NCBI GenBank assembly: GCA_018398585.1
Contig: JAGTTD010000001.1
Coordinates: 30,393,438 to 30,457,437, forward strand
Direction of reading: 5' to 3'
Origin: Simmondsia chinensis
Taxonomy: Eukaryota > Streptophyta > Magnoliopsida > Caryophyllales > Simmondsiaceae
DNA: 64,000 bases
The notes beneath the pieces are model-generated. The model was not told the DNA's origin and did not search any database. It saw only the letters and a program-made list of their open reading frames with translations. Below are positions 53,301-63,296 of the stretch, piece by piece. Every line of letters starts with the position of its first letter. The first letter of the stretch is position 1. The position numbers were made by a program, and so were the translations under genes.

Positions 53301-54300
53301 TCATGTGATGCCATAACATAAGTTGTGCGATTGTGGATGACCGAAGTGATCAAGTCCCATGAAAATGATACTTTCGCTCAAATTTGTGCCATTCCTAGCT
53401 GCATATAGGCAACATCTTATCCCGGTTCAGATATTACAGTCAGCAATGGAATTATACGGATCAAGGGAAAGATTTATATTGGAAAAAGTATAGAATTTAG
53501 GAAACAAGTAATTTTGGCTTCACACGACTCTCCTTGGGGAGGACATTCAAGAATTGAAGGAACTTATCAAATGATTAAGCAATATTTCCATTGGGTTGGA
53601 ATGAAAAAGGAAGTGCAAGCATTTATTCAGTTGTGTGAAGTATGTAAAAGAACCAAGAGTGACCACATGCCTTACCAGGGTTTGTTGTCGCACTTGCCAG
53701 TCCTTAATGGAGCTTGGACACACATTAGTATGGATTTTATTAAGGGATTGCCTAAATCTGAAGGTAGAGAAGTTATATGGATGGTGGTTGATCGCTTCAC
53801 TAAGTTTAGCCATTTCATTGCTCTCCAACATCGAATCTCAGCTGAAAAATTAGTAAGACTCTTCTTGGATCACATCTATAAGCTTCATGGGCTTCCTCAA
53901 TCAATCTTTTCAGACAGAGATAGGTTTTTCACTAGAAACTTTTGGCATGAGCTGTTCCTACTGCTTGGGACAAACTTGGCATTAAGTTTCTCTTATCATC
54001 CATAGTCGAATGGCCAAACAGAGAGGGTAAGCCAATGTATTGAGCAGTATTTGCGGGGAATGACATTCTCTCATCCTAAGAATTGGCATATGTTGTTGTC
54101 TCTTACAGAATTTTAATACAATACTCGTTCACATTCTTCGTTGGGCACAACTCCGTTCAAGGCCTTATATGGATATGATCGTCCTTCACCATTGATGTGC
54201 CAAGGAGCGGTTTCCCATGTGGAGGAAGTTAATGATTTGCTCAGTTAATGGAAGCAATTGATGCAACAATTCAAGGACAATTTACTAGTTGCTTAAGCAA
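53301..54300 (+). pseudogene. Gypsy-3 integrase
   Basis: The zinc domain 'SHDSPWGGHSRIEGTYQMIK' with 'CEVCKRTKSDHMPYQGLLS' is intact (HHCC). The core keeps all three catalytic residues: 'HISMDFIKGLPKSEGREVI', 'PQSIFSDRDRFFTRNFWHEL' and, after a TAG for the Q of HPQSNG, 'NGQTERVSQCIEQYLRG'. The open part 53514-54005 spans most of it. Later stops at 54112, 54246 and 54294 fall where Q or W is expected. Confidence 0.85.
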
Positions 54301-54770
54301 GGATGAAGTACTAAGTAAATAGGATGAGGTTTGATAGGAACTTCGCCGTGGGAGATCTTGTCTACCTTAAATTGCAACCTTACAGGCAGTGTTTAGTGGC
54401 CATACGCAGGAATATCAAATTATGTGCTCCTTATTTTGGTTCGTACAATGTCTTAGAGAAAATTGGCAGGGTTGCTTATAGATTAGAATTGCCATCTAAC
54501 TCTCGAGTGCATTTAGTCTTCCATGTATCCTTGCTAAAGAAACATGTTGCAGCTGGACTATGTAGTTCAGCAGGGCCATTGCAAGCTTCTATATAGGGTA
54601 TACTTATGCAGGAACTAGAGAAGATCTTGGCAACACGCAAGGTGCAGCATCAGGGAGTACAAGTTAAGCAAGTGCTGGTGCAATGGTCAAATTTGGGTCA
54701 TGAGAATGCTACTTGGGAGGAGTGATCCTTTCTCAAATCTCAATTTCCTTCTCTCCATTCTTAAGGCAAG
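54301..54770 (+). pseudogene. Gypsy-3 integrase C-terminus and chromodomain-like tail
   Basis: 'MRFDRNFAVGDLVYLKLQPY', 'RVAYRLELPSNSRVHLVFHV', 'SLLKKHV', then, after TAG for CAG, 'GILMQELEKILATRKVQHQG' and 'VQWSNLGHENATWEE', the chromodomain-type end, with TGA for the TGG of WEEW. Confidence 0.82.
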
Positions 54771-54792
54771 AATGCACTTGAGAGGGGGGTAT

Positions 54793-55028
54793 TGTCATGA
54801 TCGGAGCTTAATTGAAGAGTAATTTCTCTACGGGGTCAATTCAAATTAATAAGGCGGGAAATTTAGTTAGATTAGTTCATGCTTGTATTGTTCTAAATTA
54901 AGTTTGGCGGTTGGACTTGCTGTTAAGTCGGATTAGGCGGTTGAAGTGTAGTCCAGATTCAATGTTTTGCTCTTAATCTTGTATTAGTATAAATACGAAG
55001 ATCTCTTGTAAAGATGGATTCATGAAGG
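54793..55028 (+). repeat. Gypsy-3 3' LTR, truncated
   Basis: It is preceded by the purine tract GAGAGGGGGGTA. It matches the 5' LTR up to 'AAGATGGATTCATGAA' and then changes abruptly. Confidence 0.88.
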
Positions 55029-56061
55029 GCAAGTCGGGAACTGTGGCAAATGATGTGGGAAAAGTAGCGATAGTAGTTAAAGTTACTTTTGCTCACAGAT
55101 GTCTAATAGAGGGGTTAATTGTCTTAATAAAAGTTATTTAAAAAATTCTAGAGTGTAGTAACATTTATTCAGTGGAAATAAGTTTTACTAAATGGTAATT
55201 AATTATAATCCTGAGATGATAATCATATTTGACCCACTTGGAACTAGAGTTAGATTGTCCCTGAGGTTCCTTTGCAAGCCTCAACTTAAGCATTGTTTAA
55301 AATTTTTTAAAAATAAATTAATGAGATGAATTATTTATTTGTGAGATAAATAAATTTTTATGCCAAACAAATATTTATGAGAGGAATATATAATACGATA
55401 AATATCATGTTTTAAAGTGAAATAAAAAAGAAGAAAATTTCAAAGAATGTGTTTTGGGCAAATAAGTTGGGTGATGTCATGGGTGACGTCACCAACTAAA
55501 ACTCTTTTACAAATACACGGTATACAGGTATTTTTGCTGGGGTTTAATTTGTTTATAAGTATGTGATTTTATCATGGCCAAAAAGATTGAAGTTTTGGAA
55601 CTTTGTTTTCTCCCACAATGAAAAGTCCAGAATTGTTTTGAGGTCTTCTGAATTATTATTTAGCATTAGTTTTTGAAAATTTATTTTCAGAAAGATAAAA
55701 TTTTACCTTAGTAAAATATTTTTGAGAGCCCACACTCCTATTGCTAAAAGTGGTCGTTGCGAAGAAGACCCTTAGGATGTGACGAAATCTTCTTCCAATT
55801 TCAAGTCTTCAAGTCATAATCGGGATTCGCACTTCAGGTATGTTTAATTAAATATGTGATATTTAATTTGTTTTTTCTTTATTTCGTTTATTGAACATAC
55901 CATATTTATATTTGTTTTATTCAATATTTTTCGTTTGTCATATTATGAACTTTTTAGAGTAAGATTTAGATTTAATTAAAGAGTTTAATTAAATTGGGAC
56001 TTTAGATTTACAATTGAGAATTTCAAATACGTTTTTTTGCGGCGCTAGATTTAAAAATAAG
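55029..56061 (+). repeat. LTR remnant related to Copia-D/E, plus strand
   Basis: From about 55140 on it is the diverged counterpart, on the opposite strand, of the Copia-E 3' LTR: 'AAATGGTAATTAATTATAAT' with the complement of 58030-58050, 'GATTGTCCCTGAGGTTCCTT' with the complement of 57965-57985, and the R/U5 part near 55930-56040. The first ~110 bases are not assigned. It contains one perfect hairpin with arms TTTAATTAAA and loop GAG (55971-55993), matching the hairpin style of Copia-E. Confidence 0.7.
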
Positions 56062-56073
56062 GGAAAATGCATA

Positions 56074-56496
56074 TATATCTTTGGACAAGGTGGCAAGGAA
56101 TATTAGTTGTATTAAAGTTTGGAGAGGCTCTATATATATTTGATGTATTCTGGTGCATCACTTTTTTGCAATAATGGATTTTGGGATTTCGTTTGGGATG
56201 CTGGAGTGATGCAGATGCGGGCTTCAAAAGATTAAGAGCATTATGTACTGAGTGGCGTTGTTCTGATGCACTGGGAGTGTGGGACATTTGATACTAATGC
56301 TGGTTCTTTTGGTTGCAATTTGTTTTTGTTTTTGTTGGGAGTATGTCTAGTCCAATTTGTCTTTGTCTTTTTGATTTTGTTATGTTTGTTTTGTTTGTTG
56401 TTGTTTATGTACTTTGTTTGGCACCCTGCTTTTGTAAGTGTGCCCTCCTTTGTATTGTGAGCATTTGCTTCTTAATTATCAGAAAAAAAAAAAGAA
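56074..56496 (+). mobile_element. Second poly(A) retroposon
   Basis: It is flanked by GGAAAATGCATA (56062-56073) and GGAAAAGTGCATA (56497-56509), a 12-13-bp target duplication with a one-base gap. It ends in an A run. The interior is T/G-rich with 'TTTGTTTTTGTTTTTGTTGG' and 'GTGTGCCCTCCTTTGTATTG', like plant LINE 3' regions. No coding sequence. Probably a 5'-truncated LINE. Confidence 0.75.
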
Positions 56497-56509
56497 GGAA
56501 AAGTGCATA

Positions 56510-56780
56510 ATTTGTTAGAGGCTCACAGAGAAGAAATATTTTTGCATTCCATTCGGACGAAATGCCTTTGAGAATTGGCAACTTGCTATTGCTATATGAA
56601 ATTTTGTTCAGGTTATTCTTTACAGGGGAATGTTATATGAATCGCCTTATGCTATTTGCACATTTAGAAGGCATTGTAAATAACTTACATTTGGTGTTCA
56701 TTATCTTATGAAAGGCGTATCATTCTAATTGATTTTTGATTTAGATAAATTAAGATGATTATATTCGCCACTGGATGTGC
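56510..56780. other. Unassigned sequence between retroelements
   Basis: It matches nothing else in the window and shows no ORF. It may be the only short piece of unique flanking DNA here, or the edge of an older element. Confidence 0.4.
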
Positions 56781-57752
56781 TGTTGGGAAAACCATATGAA
56801 TTTTGTTGAAAAATAAACTCTGATGCCGACTATTGGGTTCACAATTCTTAGCTATGGTCACAAAAATAGGCACCTATTAGAGCACTTAGAGTAGGAGACT
56901 CTTCCCTCTACCTAAGCCCCCGGTCGGAGAGTCACGCTTCGTGACACCTCACGTGCGAGAGTTCCCGGGAATCGGTTTATCTCTATAAACCCTTTGCCCT
57001 AATACCGGTTGTTGGGATGAATTTCAAAAATTCTCCCTAAGGATTACGCAACGGAACAGGTTTAGAATTCATGACTCTAAACCTAGGTTTGATTTAAAAT
57101 TCCTAATCTTAAATCTACTGACTTAAATTTATAATTTAAATCAATAGATCTAAATTCTTAATTTAGATCTACAGGCCTTTTACTCTAATATATTCATAAC
57201 AATACATAAACTTAAACAGGTATAATAACGAATACTGTAAATAAATAGAAAAGCGAAACTAAAAGAAGAAGGAAAGAAAAACGTACCTGGAATTGCTCCA
57301 ATAATAAAGAAAACCATAAAGACAATAATATTCTTCAAAATCGAGACCTCGAGACCTTCTACGCAATAACCTCGAACTGCCAGGAGGGTGGGCTCCGATA
57401 AATATTAAATTGGATCTCCGAAACAATTTTAGAAACCCTAAAGAAATGTTTTAACTCAAATGCCAAACCTCGGAATAAGCCCCTCTATTTATAGAAATAT
57501 TCCGGAGCGAAAAAAGCGAAAAATTCAATGTGGAACACGCAAAACAAATTGCAGTTTTAAGTCCACAACGCAGCGTTTTAGTTCAGAACATAGTTAAAAC
57601 GCGTCGTTTAATTAACAGTCCAACCGCCTATTATTTTAAATTAGAGTGTGATTGGCCCGTCGCAGCTCACCCGGATCGCCACAGTAGGCTTCCCAGCCCG
57701 CGTTGGCTGGATCCGATATACTTGGATCGTCACTGTGCAGGCCATTAAAACG

Positions 57753-57786
<34 letters not shown>

Positions 57787-58984
57787 TTGTTTCACTCATG
57801 TAAAAATTCATCTTATAAATTTTAATTTATAAAATTATTTTATTTTATAATTTTTTAACTTTTATTCATCTGATGAATAATTTTTGGCAAAATTAATTTA
57901 TCCATCGTATGGATAAATAATTCGTCTCATGAAGTCTTAATATTTTTTCAATAATACAGAGGCTTGCTTAGGGACCCCAGGGACAGTTTAAATCTTGCTC
58001 CAAACGGGTTAAATTAAATCATCTCATGATATTAATTTAATTACCATTTAATGAGACTTAATTCGACTAAATAAATCTCACTGCACTCCAGACTTAAATT
58101 ATTTATTTTATATTTTCCTAATATACTGTATTCATAACAACAACCCCTCCACTAGATGTCCATGACAAAGGATAAATATAACTACAACCATTATCCTTCT
58201 CACAGCTTCTCCATTAGTTACCGACTCGCCCTTCACTGAATAATTCATTTATACTTAAACATATTCACAGTATAAAATCTAAATGTCAAACACTTGGAAT
58301 ACTTTAGCCAAAGTTTCCGAACTATTCAAATATTTGCGAATCAACTATGGGGACATCTGTATCTCATAAAAGACTGTAGATTCCCTTTTGAATACTTGAT
58401 CCTTGTCACACTTCACGCCGCTACCCAGTGTGCGTGGGATTCAGCCATTCGTTTTAGACCTTACTTATAGTACACCAAAGTAACTACCGCTCCATGCACA
58501 AGTCCAGAATACTCTCAGGATTTAGAGTCGTCGTTCAAACAGTACAATGCGGATCACTCATCTCCGATAGTAGTCTAGAAATAGGTAACCTACATGGTCC
58601 AACTCAGTGTGTCAAACACACTAACTTAACACTTTTGGATCTCCATCCACATGACCAAGACAGGCCATCTAAAGTGTCTCGTTATAGTCTTAACATACAA
58701 GTGGTCCAGACTTGTCTTCGACTACGAGTCTTTCAAACAACAATCCATATCATTTATTCCAAGTCTATCTGTGGCTTAGTCTCATAAACCACTTAGAACA
58801 AACTTGTAAATTGTAGTCTGAGGACCACACCCATCTCATGGATGCTTCTCGAAAGAAAATAACATGCAGTATAAATGCTCAAATACACAAATTTAACTAG
58901 GAAACGACTGGAACTTCAATTTTATTTATTAATTAAAATAATTTATCCATAATAAATCTGGATTTCTGGACACTGTTCCTAACA
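56781..58984 (-). repeat. Copia-E 3' LTR
   Basis: It runs TGTTGGGAAAACC to GTTCCTAACA on the plus strand. It contains a 28-base T run (57756-57783) next to a C/G-richer stretch (57530-57745). The inner end adjoins the polypurine tract. The outer half is the relative of the Copia-D fragment 38578-39408. Confidence 0.9.
57091..57170 (-). repeat. Three tandem hairpins in the Copia-E 3' LTR
   Basis: Inverted repeats with 3-base loops: 57091-57115 (arms GATTTAAAATT / AATCTTAAATC, loop CCT), 57120-57142 (GACTTAAATT / AATTTAAATC, loop TAT) and 57146-57170 (AGATCTAAATT / AATTTAGATCT, loop CTT, perfect 11-bp arms). They lie about 350 bp from the primer-site end of the LTR, in the R/U5 part. Confidence 0.85.
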
Positions 58985-59000
58985 ATCTCCCACTTGTCCT
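58985..59000 (-). other. Copia-E polypurine tract
   Basis: On the minus strand AGGACAAGTGGGAGAT ends at the LTR start TGTTAGG. It is identical in form to the Copia-A tract at 2785. Confidence 0.9.
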
Positions 59001-59960
59001 AAATTCAATTTATGACAAAGTCCATACTCACCCTTTTTAAGTTTGAACCAAAAATCTACTTAGCCTAACCTTTAGTGAGCACAATTACTCTATTATGAAG
59101 TCAGCAATACAATACTGCTTGGCATTCCCCTCACTAATGGCACCCACTCCAAGGGTCAAGATACACTTAGACGTCGAATGTCTATCATATTAATTTGACT
59201 GGAAGTTTTAAATTAGTATAACCAACTGGAACCAGCTCATCACCTTGAAAGATCAACATAGGAACCCTAGTTCTTCTCAAGAACTAGAGAAAATATTTCA
59301 CTGCCACCCAGTCCACTGGACCTAAATTAGACTAACACCTGCATACTATCCCGTAGCATGGCAGACATCAAGTCTCGTGCACAACATGGCATTCCTGAGG
59401 CTCCCACTGCCAAAGCATGTGGAATATTCCTCAATTGCTCCTCCTATTGAGGTGTCCTAGAACACTACTCAAAAGAGATAGGGACTCCATGCTATACCTT
59501 GACAACATCTTGTCAATTTATGTGGCTAGAGAAAGATCTAACATCCCACTCTTACGACCTTGCAGAAGCTTAATCCTAAGAGTAGAGCTGGCTTCTCCTA
59601 TGTCTTTCATATTGAGCTATTATAACAACCAAGTCTTTACAGCTAACGACACCCTTACATCTTTCTCAACGAGTAGTATATAGTAGACATACAATACCAA
59701 AAAAGTCACTACTTTCTCTTAATGTCAGTTGGACATGCATGATTTGAGCAACCGATTGCACAAAACTAAAACACTTTATTGCTTCATTGTGGCTAAAAGG
59801 ATCAGATTCAATGACACGGTCAACCACTACGGCTCCCGCTGTGAACCTGTCAGGTGTCCAAACAATCCTCCCACTATACCTAAGCTTTCGTGTACCTGGA
59901 ACATTCTTGTTCCTATTAGTAGGCGCATCTAATGCTCCCACTATTACTTATGCTGTGTGT
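59001..59960 (-). pseudogene. Copia-E RNase H and RT C-terminal part, catalytic palm deleted
   Basis: Reading leftward: 'KLRYSGRIVWTPDRFTAG', the pol linker, then about 59690-59640 an abrupt change to 'MKDIGEASSTLRIKLLQGRK' (family: DxGEAxYILGIKLxRDR), then 'LDLSLAT*IDKML', the connector corresponding to 'YASAVGSLMYAMLCTRPDI', 'SGLGGSEIF' for the H-W-x-A-V block, and 'DELVPVGYTNL'. The YVDD palm between linker and DIGEAS is gone. Numerous stops. Confidence 0.75.
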
Positions 59961-60099
59961 AGCTGTTTAGAATTATTGTCATTTTCTTTTAAAACTATTT
60001 TATTTTCGTTTTGTAGCTTACTTGCAAAATCCTTCTCTAAGTATTTTGCATTGTATTCACAAAAGACCTTTTAAATCAAAAACTACAGAAAAAACCGTC

Positions 60100-60640
60100 C
60101 TTGTTCGTTTTATTTGTAACACCATTCTGCTGCAGTGTAACTGGATCAGAAAGCTAAGATCTCATCTCATTTTGCAATTTGGAAATCCAAAAACTCACCC
60201 AAAAAATATTCACCACCTTGATCTAATCGTAGTGATTTAACTTGTTTACCTAATTGCTTTTCAACTTCAGCTTTGTACTCTTTGAACTTTTCAAAAGAGT
60301 CCGACTAATGTCTAATTAGGTAAACATATACATCCCTTGAGTAATCATCACCAAACGTCAATAAGTACTCATACCCACCTCTTGCTTGAACACGTACTGG
60401 TCCACATACATCTATGTGAACCAGCTCAAGCAAGCCACCAACTCTGTTTCCTTTACTCTTAAAGAAAGAATTGGTCACCTTTCATTCTATGCAAAATTCG
60501 CAAACTGGTAATGACCTCAAGTCCAAAAAATCTATCAGTCCATCTTTCACCAGTCTTTGGATCCTGTTCGAATTAGTGTGACCCAAACGTTGGTGCCATG
60601 CACAGGCAATATCACATTCAGGGTGTTTTCTTTTTTTTAG
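60100..60640 (-). pseudogene. Copia-E integrase core
   Basis: Read on the minus strand: 'ELVHIDVCGPVRVQARGGYE' with the first catalytic aspartate, 'YLLTFGDDYSRDVYVYLI', 'DSFEKFKEYKAEVEKQLGKQ', 'VKSLRLDQGGEYFLGEFLDF' with the second, then a worn 'TPQQNGV'-like end near 60130. Two stops interrupt it. It is preceded, near 60550-60600, by the 'H-Q-R-L-G-H' pre-integrase block. Confidence 0.85.
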
Positions 60641-61103
60641 AAGACTGAACAAGTAAACTTACGTTAAATTCATTTAAACAATTTCCATAGTTTTGATAAG
60701 GAAATAACATGAATAAACAATTCATTTATGTACACTTGCAAATAAACAATTTATTTCTCATATTAAAATCTCCATTATCAAAATCAATTGAATAACAATT
60801 ATTCACAAAACAAGACATAGAAATCAAATTTCTGTGCAGAGAAGGTTTAAATAAACAATTTTAAAACAAAACTCTATTACAAAAGTCTAAGCTAAAATCT
60901 CCTACACTTAAGACCACCGTTATTGTACTGTCCCTGGCCATCAGGTACAACACCCATCGTGTAGCTTTTAGCCTAGTCTGAGCTCCTGTAACGTATTACA
61001 GACTTGGTCAGTTGAACCTGAGTCCACACACCAAGAATCTGGTGAACTCACAACTACACAAGACTCAAATCAGTGAGATATCAACATACCTTCTCCAGAT
61101 GGC

Positions 61104-61298
61104 TTAGCAGTCTTTGTGGGAAGAGTAGCTAGGTGCTGAGTGTAGTTTCTCTTCCAGTGGCCTAGTTTTCTTGCAAAAGAAACACTTTTCTTTTGCTGAC
61201 TTCCTTATGGTCATGGTTGCTACAATAACAACCTTGCCCTTTCCTTTCTTTCTAGTAGGTCCCTTGTGAGTAATAATCAAGTCTAACTTGTTTTTCAA
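61104..61298 (-). pseudogene. Copia-E gag C-terminus with zinc knuckle remnant
   Basis: An open 64-codon segment: 'KKGKGKVVIVATMTIRKSAK', then 'EKCFFCKKTRPLEEKLH', corresponding to C-F-F-C-K-x-x-G-H-W-K-R-N-C; a one-base shift destroys the histidine and last cysteine. Upstream gag (61300-61600) gives no clear frame. Confidence 0.75.
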
Positions 61299-61299
61299 G

Positions 61300-61954
61300 A
61301 CAAAGTAATTTGGTTCAGTGAGTACATTATGTATTTAAAAAAAAAAAAATTAGCAAAGTTCACCAGCCCTATCCATATAAAATATTGTAAATGCAAACAT
61401 ATGTGTAATTACCTTATATGAGTCACATATAATGCAGTGATATATATATTCTTTCAATTTAGCATACACAATAAGTTAGATATCCACCAAACTATACTAT
61501 CATGCATACAATGATGACCCAAACACACCACTCCTTACTCCCCGGCAGCAGGGTTGTACGAAGCTAGTTCAGGTCAGAACTATTCTCAATTAACCTGTTT
61601 TTCTTGTAACTCTTACTAAACATGATTAAATCACCACTTTACTTTAGTCTCTAACATGACACAACAGAGCTCCTCAAGGAGGCTAATGCATCGCGCTAGT
61701 CAAGTGTAAACCATTACATAAACCTCCATACAAATACACAAAATACTCCACGGCAGCGTGGTCGCATCACTTTTTTGCACTTTGATTTATCCTAAAGAAG
61801 TCTAACCTTGTAATCTGCAAACCGACATCCTCTGCGGGGAGATCTATCGATCTACTATACTGCTAGACAAGTAATGGAGACTGTGAGGTTACAACAATTG
61901 AAAACTCGCTCCCACTTAATTTTTATAACTAGTGGTTTTTAATTAACTTGCATT
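61300..61954 (-). other. Copia-E, gag-leader transition, nothing recognised
   Basis: No frame and no hairpin array. A purine/A run at 61337-61350. 'TACTCCCCGGCAGCAGGG' and 'CTCCACGGCAGCGTGGTCGC' are the only GC-richer spots. Confidence 0.4.
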
Positions 61955-62490
61955 TACAACCTGGATTATCTCATAATCCCCTTTAGAATCTCATTCTAAA
62001 ATTAAACAAAATTAATTAATTAATTTATTCTAAAACACTATCATTTTCAAGCATAGATTATCTTATAATCTTGCATTAGAAATCTCATTCTAAAACCAAT
62101 CAATAAAATTAATTAATTAATTTTAATTAAACAATACCAACATTTAATATAGATCATCACATAATCTACTTTTCATAATCTAATTCCAAAATCAAATTAA
62201 AGTAATTTTAAAAACAGTAGCGATTTGTGTTTAGACTATCCCATAGTCTATTTTGGAATCTTATTCTAAAGTTAAACAAGCTTAGACTATCCAATGGTCT
62301 AGTTTAGAATCTTATTCTAAAATTTAATTATCAAAATTTAACTTTTATTTTAAAATAAAGTTTAACTTAGACTATCTTATAGTCTATTTCAGAATCTTAT
62401 TCTAAAATAATTTGAAATAACTTTTATTTAAAATACAATAATTTACAACTTAAATTATCTCATAATTTAATTTAGAATCTCATTCTAAAA
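61955..62490 (-). repeat. Leader hairpin array 1: seven paired units
   Basis: Each unit has an A hairpin followed within a few bases by a B hairpin. A: 61963-61979 (GGATTAT/CTC/ATAATCC), 62055-62071 (AGATTAT/CTT), about 62149-62168 (one mismatch), 62232-62250 (TAGACTAT/CCC/ATAGTCTA), 62283-62301 (one G-T pair), 62368-62386 (TAGACTAT/CTT), 62450-62470 (TTAAATTAT/CTC). B: 61982-62000, 62303-62321 and 62471-62489 are perfect TTTAGAAT/CTY/ATTCTAAA; 62252-62270 has one G-T pair; 62388-62406 one mismatch; the second is looser and the third is decayed. Spacers between units vary in length and sequence. Confidence 0.85.
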
Positions 62491-62689
62491 GAAAATTAAT
62501 TAATATAATAATTAACTTAATCATTATGTAAATCAGTATTGACGTCCTTACGTCCAAAAAAAAAAATTTAAAAAAAGTTTAAAAATTTTTTTTTTTACTG
62601 TTGCTGACGTCAGCATTAGCCTGACGCTGACAAAATGAGTAAGAAAATTTTTTTTCTTTTTTAAATTAAAATATTTAATTTTAAAATAA

Positions 62690-62862
62690 ATTGAATTTAA
62701 TCTCATTAAATCAATTTTAGCCGATTTAGTACAAAATAATTAAATCTAATTCCATTAGATCAACTTTATCCAATATAAAAAAAAAAAAATTTAAATCTAA
62801 TCTTATTAGATCAATTTTATCTGAATTTATAAAATTATTTGAATCTAATCCTATTAGATCAA
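62690..62862 (-). repeat. Leader hairpin array 2: four units, ~49-bp period
   Basis: Hairpins 62695-62711 (ATTTAAT/CTC/ATTAAAT), 62744-62760 (ATCTAAT/TCC/ATTAGAT), 62795-62811 (loop CTT) and 62843-62859 (loop CCT), spaced 49, 51 and 48 bases. Each is followed by a CAATTTTATCCGATTT-like tail. Confidence 0.85.
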
Positions 62863-62965
62863 ATTTGTCCGATTTTGTAAATCACGACTGAGAACGTACA
62901 ATCTAATTATATGAACAACACAATCGTAAATTTGTGGGTTGTTCCAAATTAATGATTAATTCATT

Positions 62966-63150
62966 GACGATTCAAACAATTTAAATCGTTAAAATAAATA
63001 ACCTAGTTAACTAATAACTCTTTTAACCGATTTAAACAATTTAAATCGATACTTTAAAATAATCTAATTAACAATTAATTACTTTAAGGATTTAAACAAT
63101 TGAAATCACAAATACAAACAATCATCTAGAATTTAATCATTGATATAAAT
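62966..63150 (-). repeat. Leader hairpin array 3: four units, loop CAA
   Basis: Hairpins 62968-62988 (one mismatch), 63028-63048 (CGATTTAAA/CAA/TTTAAATCG, perfect), 63089-63107 (one mismatch) and 63132-63150 (loop TAA, one mismatch). Spacing about 60, 61 and 43. Confidence 0.8.
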
Positions 63151-63280
63151 AATTTAAATCAAATCGTGAAATGAAACTGACTTTCCTTTCTTAATAAAAT
63201 CTCTATTTTATTAAATAGTAAATCTATTTATTTCGATCTTATTATACCTAGCCATGTATATTATGAATGTAATCAGAGGC

Positions 63281-63295
63281 TGGCTCTGATACCAA
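63281..63295 (-). other. Copia-E primer binding site, initiator tRNA-Met type
   Basis: On the minus strand ATTGGTATCAGAGCCAG sits directly inside the 5' LTR. Confidence 0.92.
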
Positions 63296-63296
63296 T

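Larger units (their letters stand above)
50652..55028 (+). mobile_element. Gypsy-3: chromovirus-type element, RT deleted, 3' LTR truncated
   Basis: LTRs start TGTCATGATCGGAGC at 50652 and 54793. Order: 5' LTR, degenerate tRNA-Met primer site, gag, mutated protease, a gap where RT and RNase H should be, integrase, chromodomain-like tail, purine tract, 3' LTR. The 3' LTR stops after about 236 of 359 bp, so no target duplication can be checked. It is close to Gypsy-1 in all shared parts but a different family by LTR sequence. Confidence 0.9.

Noticed and set aside
56266..56510. Two overlapping hydrophobic ORFs
   Set aside because: They fall in the T/G-rich 3' part of a poly(A) retroposon and have no coding support.
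57756..57783. 28-base T run as a retroposon tail inside the Copia-E LTR
   Set aside because: No flanking duplication found, and the 5' LTR does not reach this point in the window, so an insert cannot be shown.
59666..60074. Overlapping plus-strand ORFs
   Set aside because: They are shadows of the minus-strand Copia-E pol sequence.
61955..63150. CRISPR-like array, because of regularly spaced palindromic repeats
   Set aside because: The repeats are not identical, spacers are not unique sequence of fixed length, no cas genes exist, and the setting is a plant retrotransposon leader.
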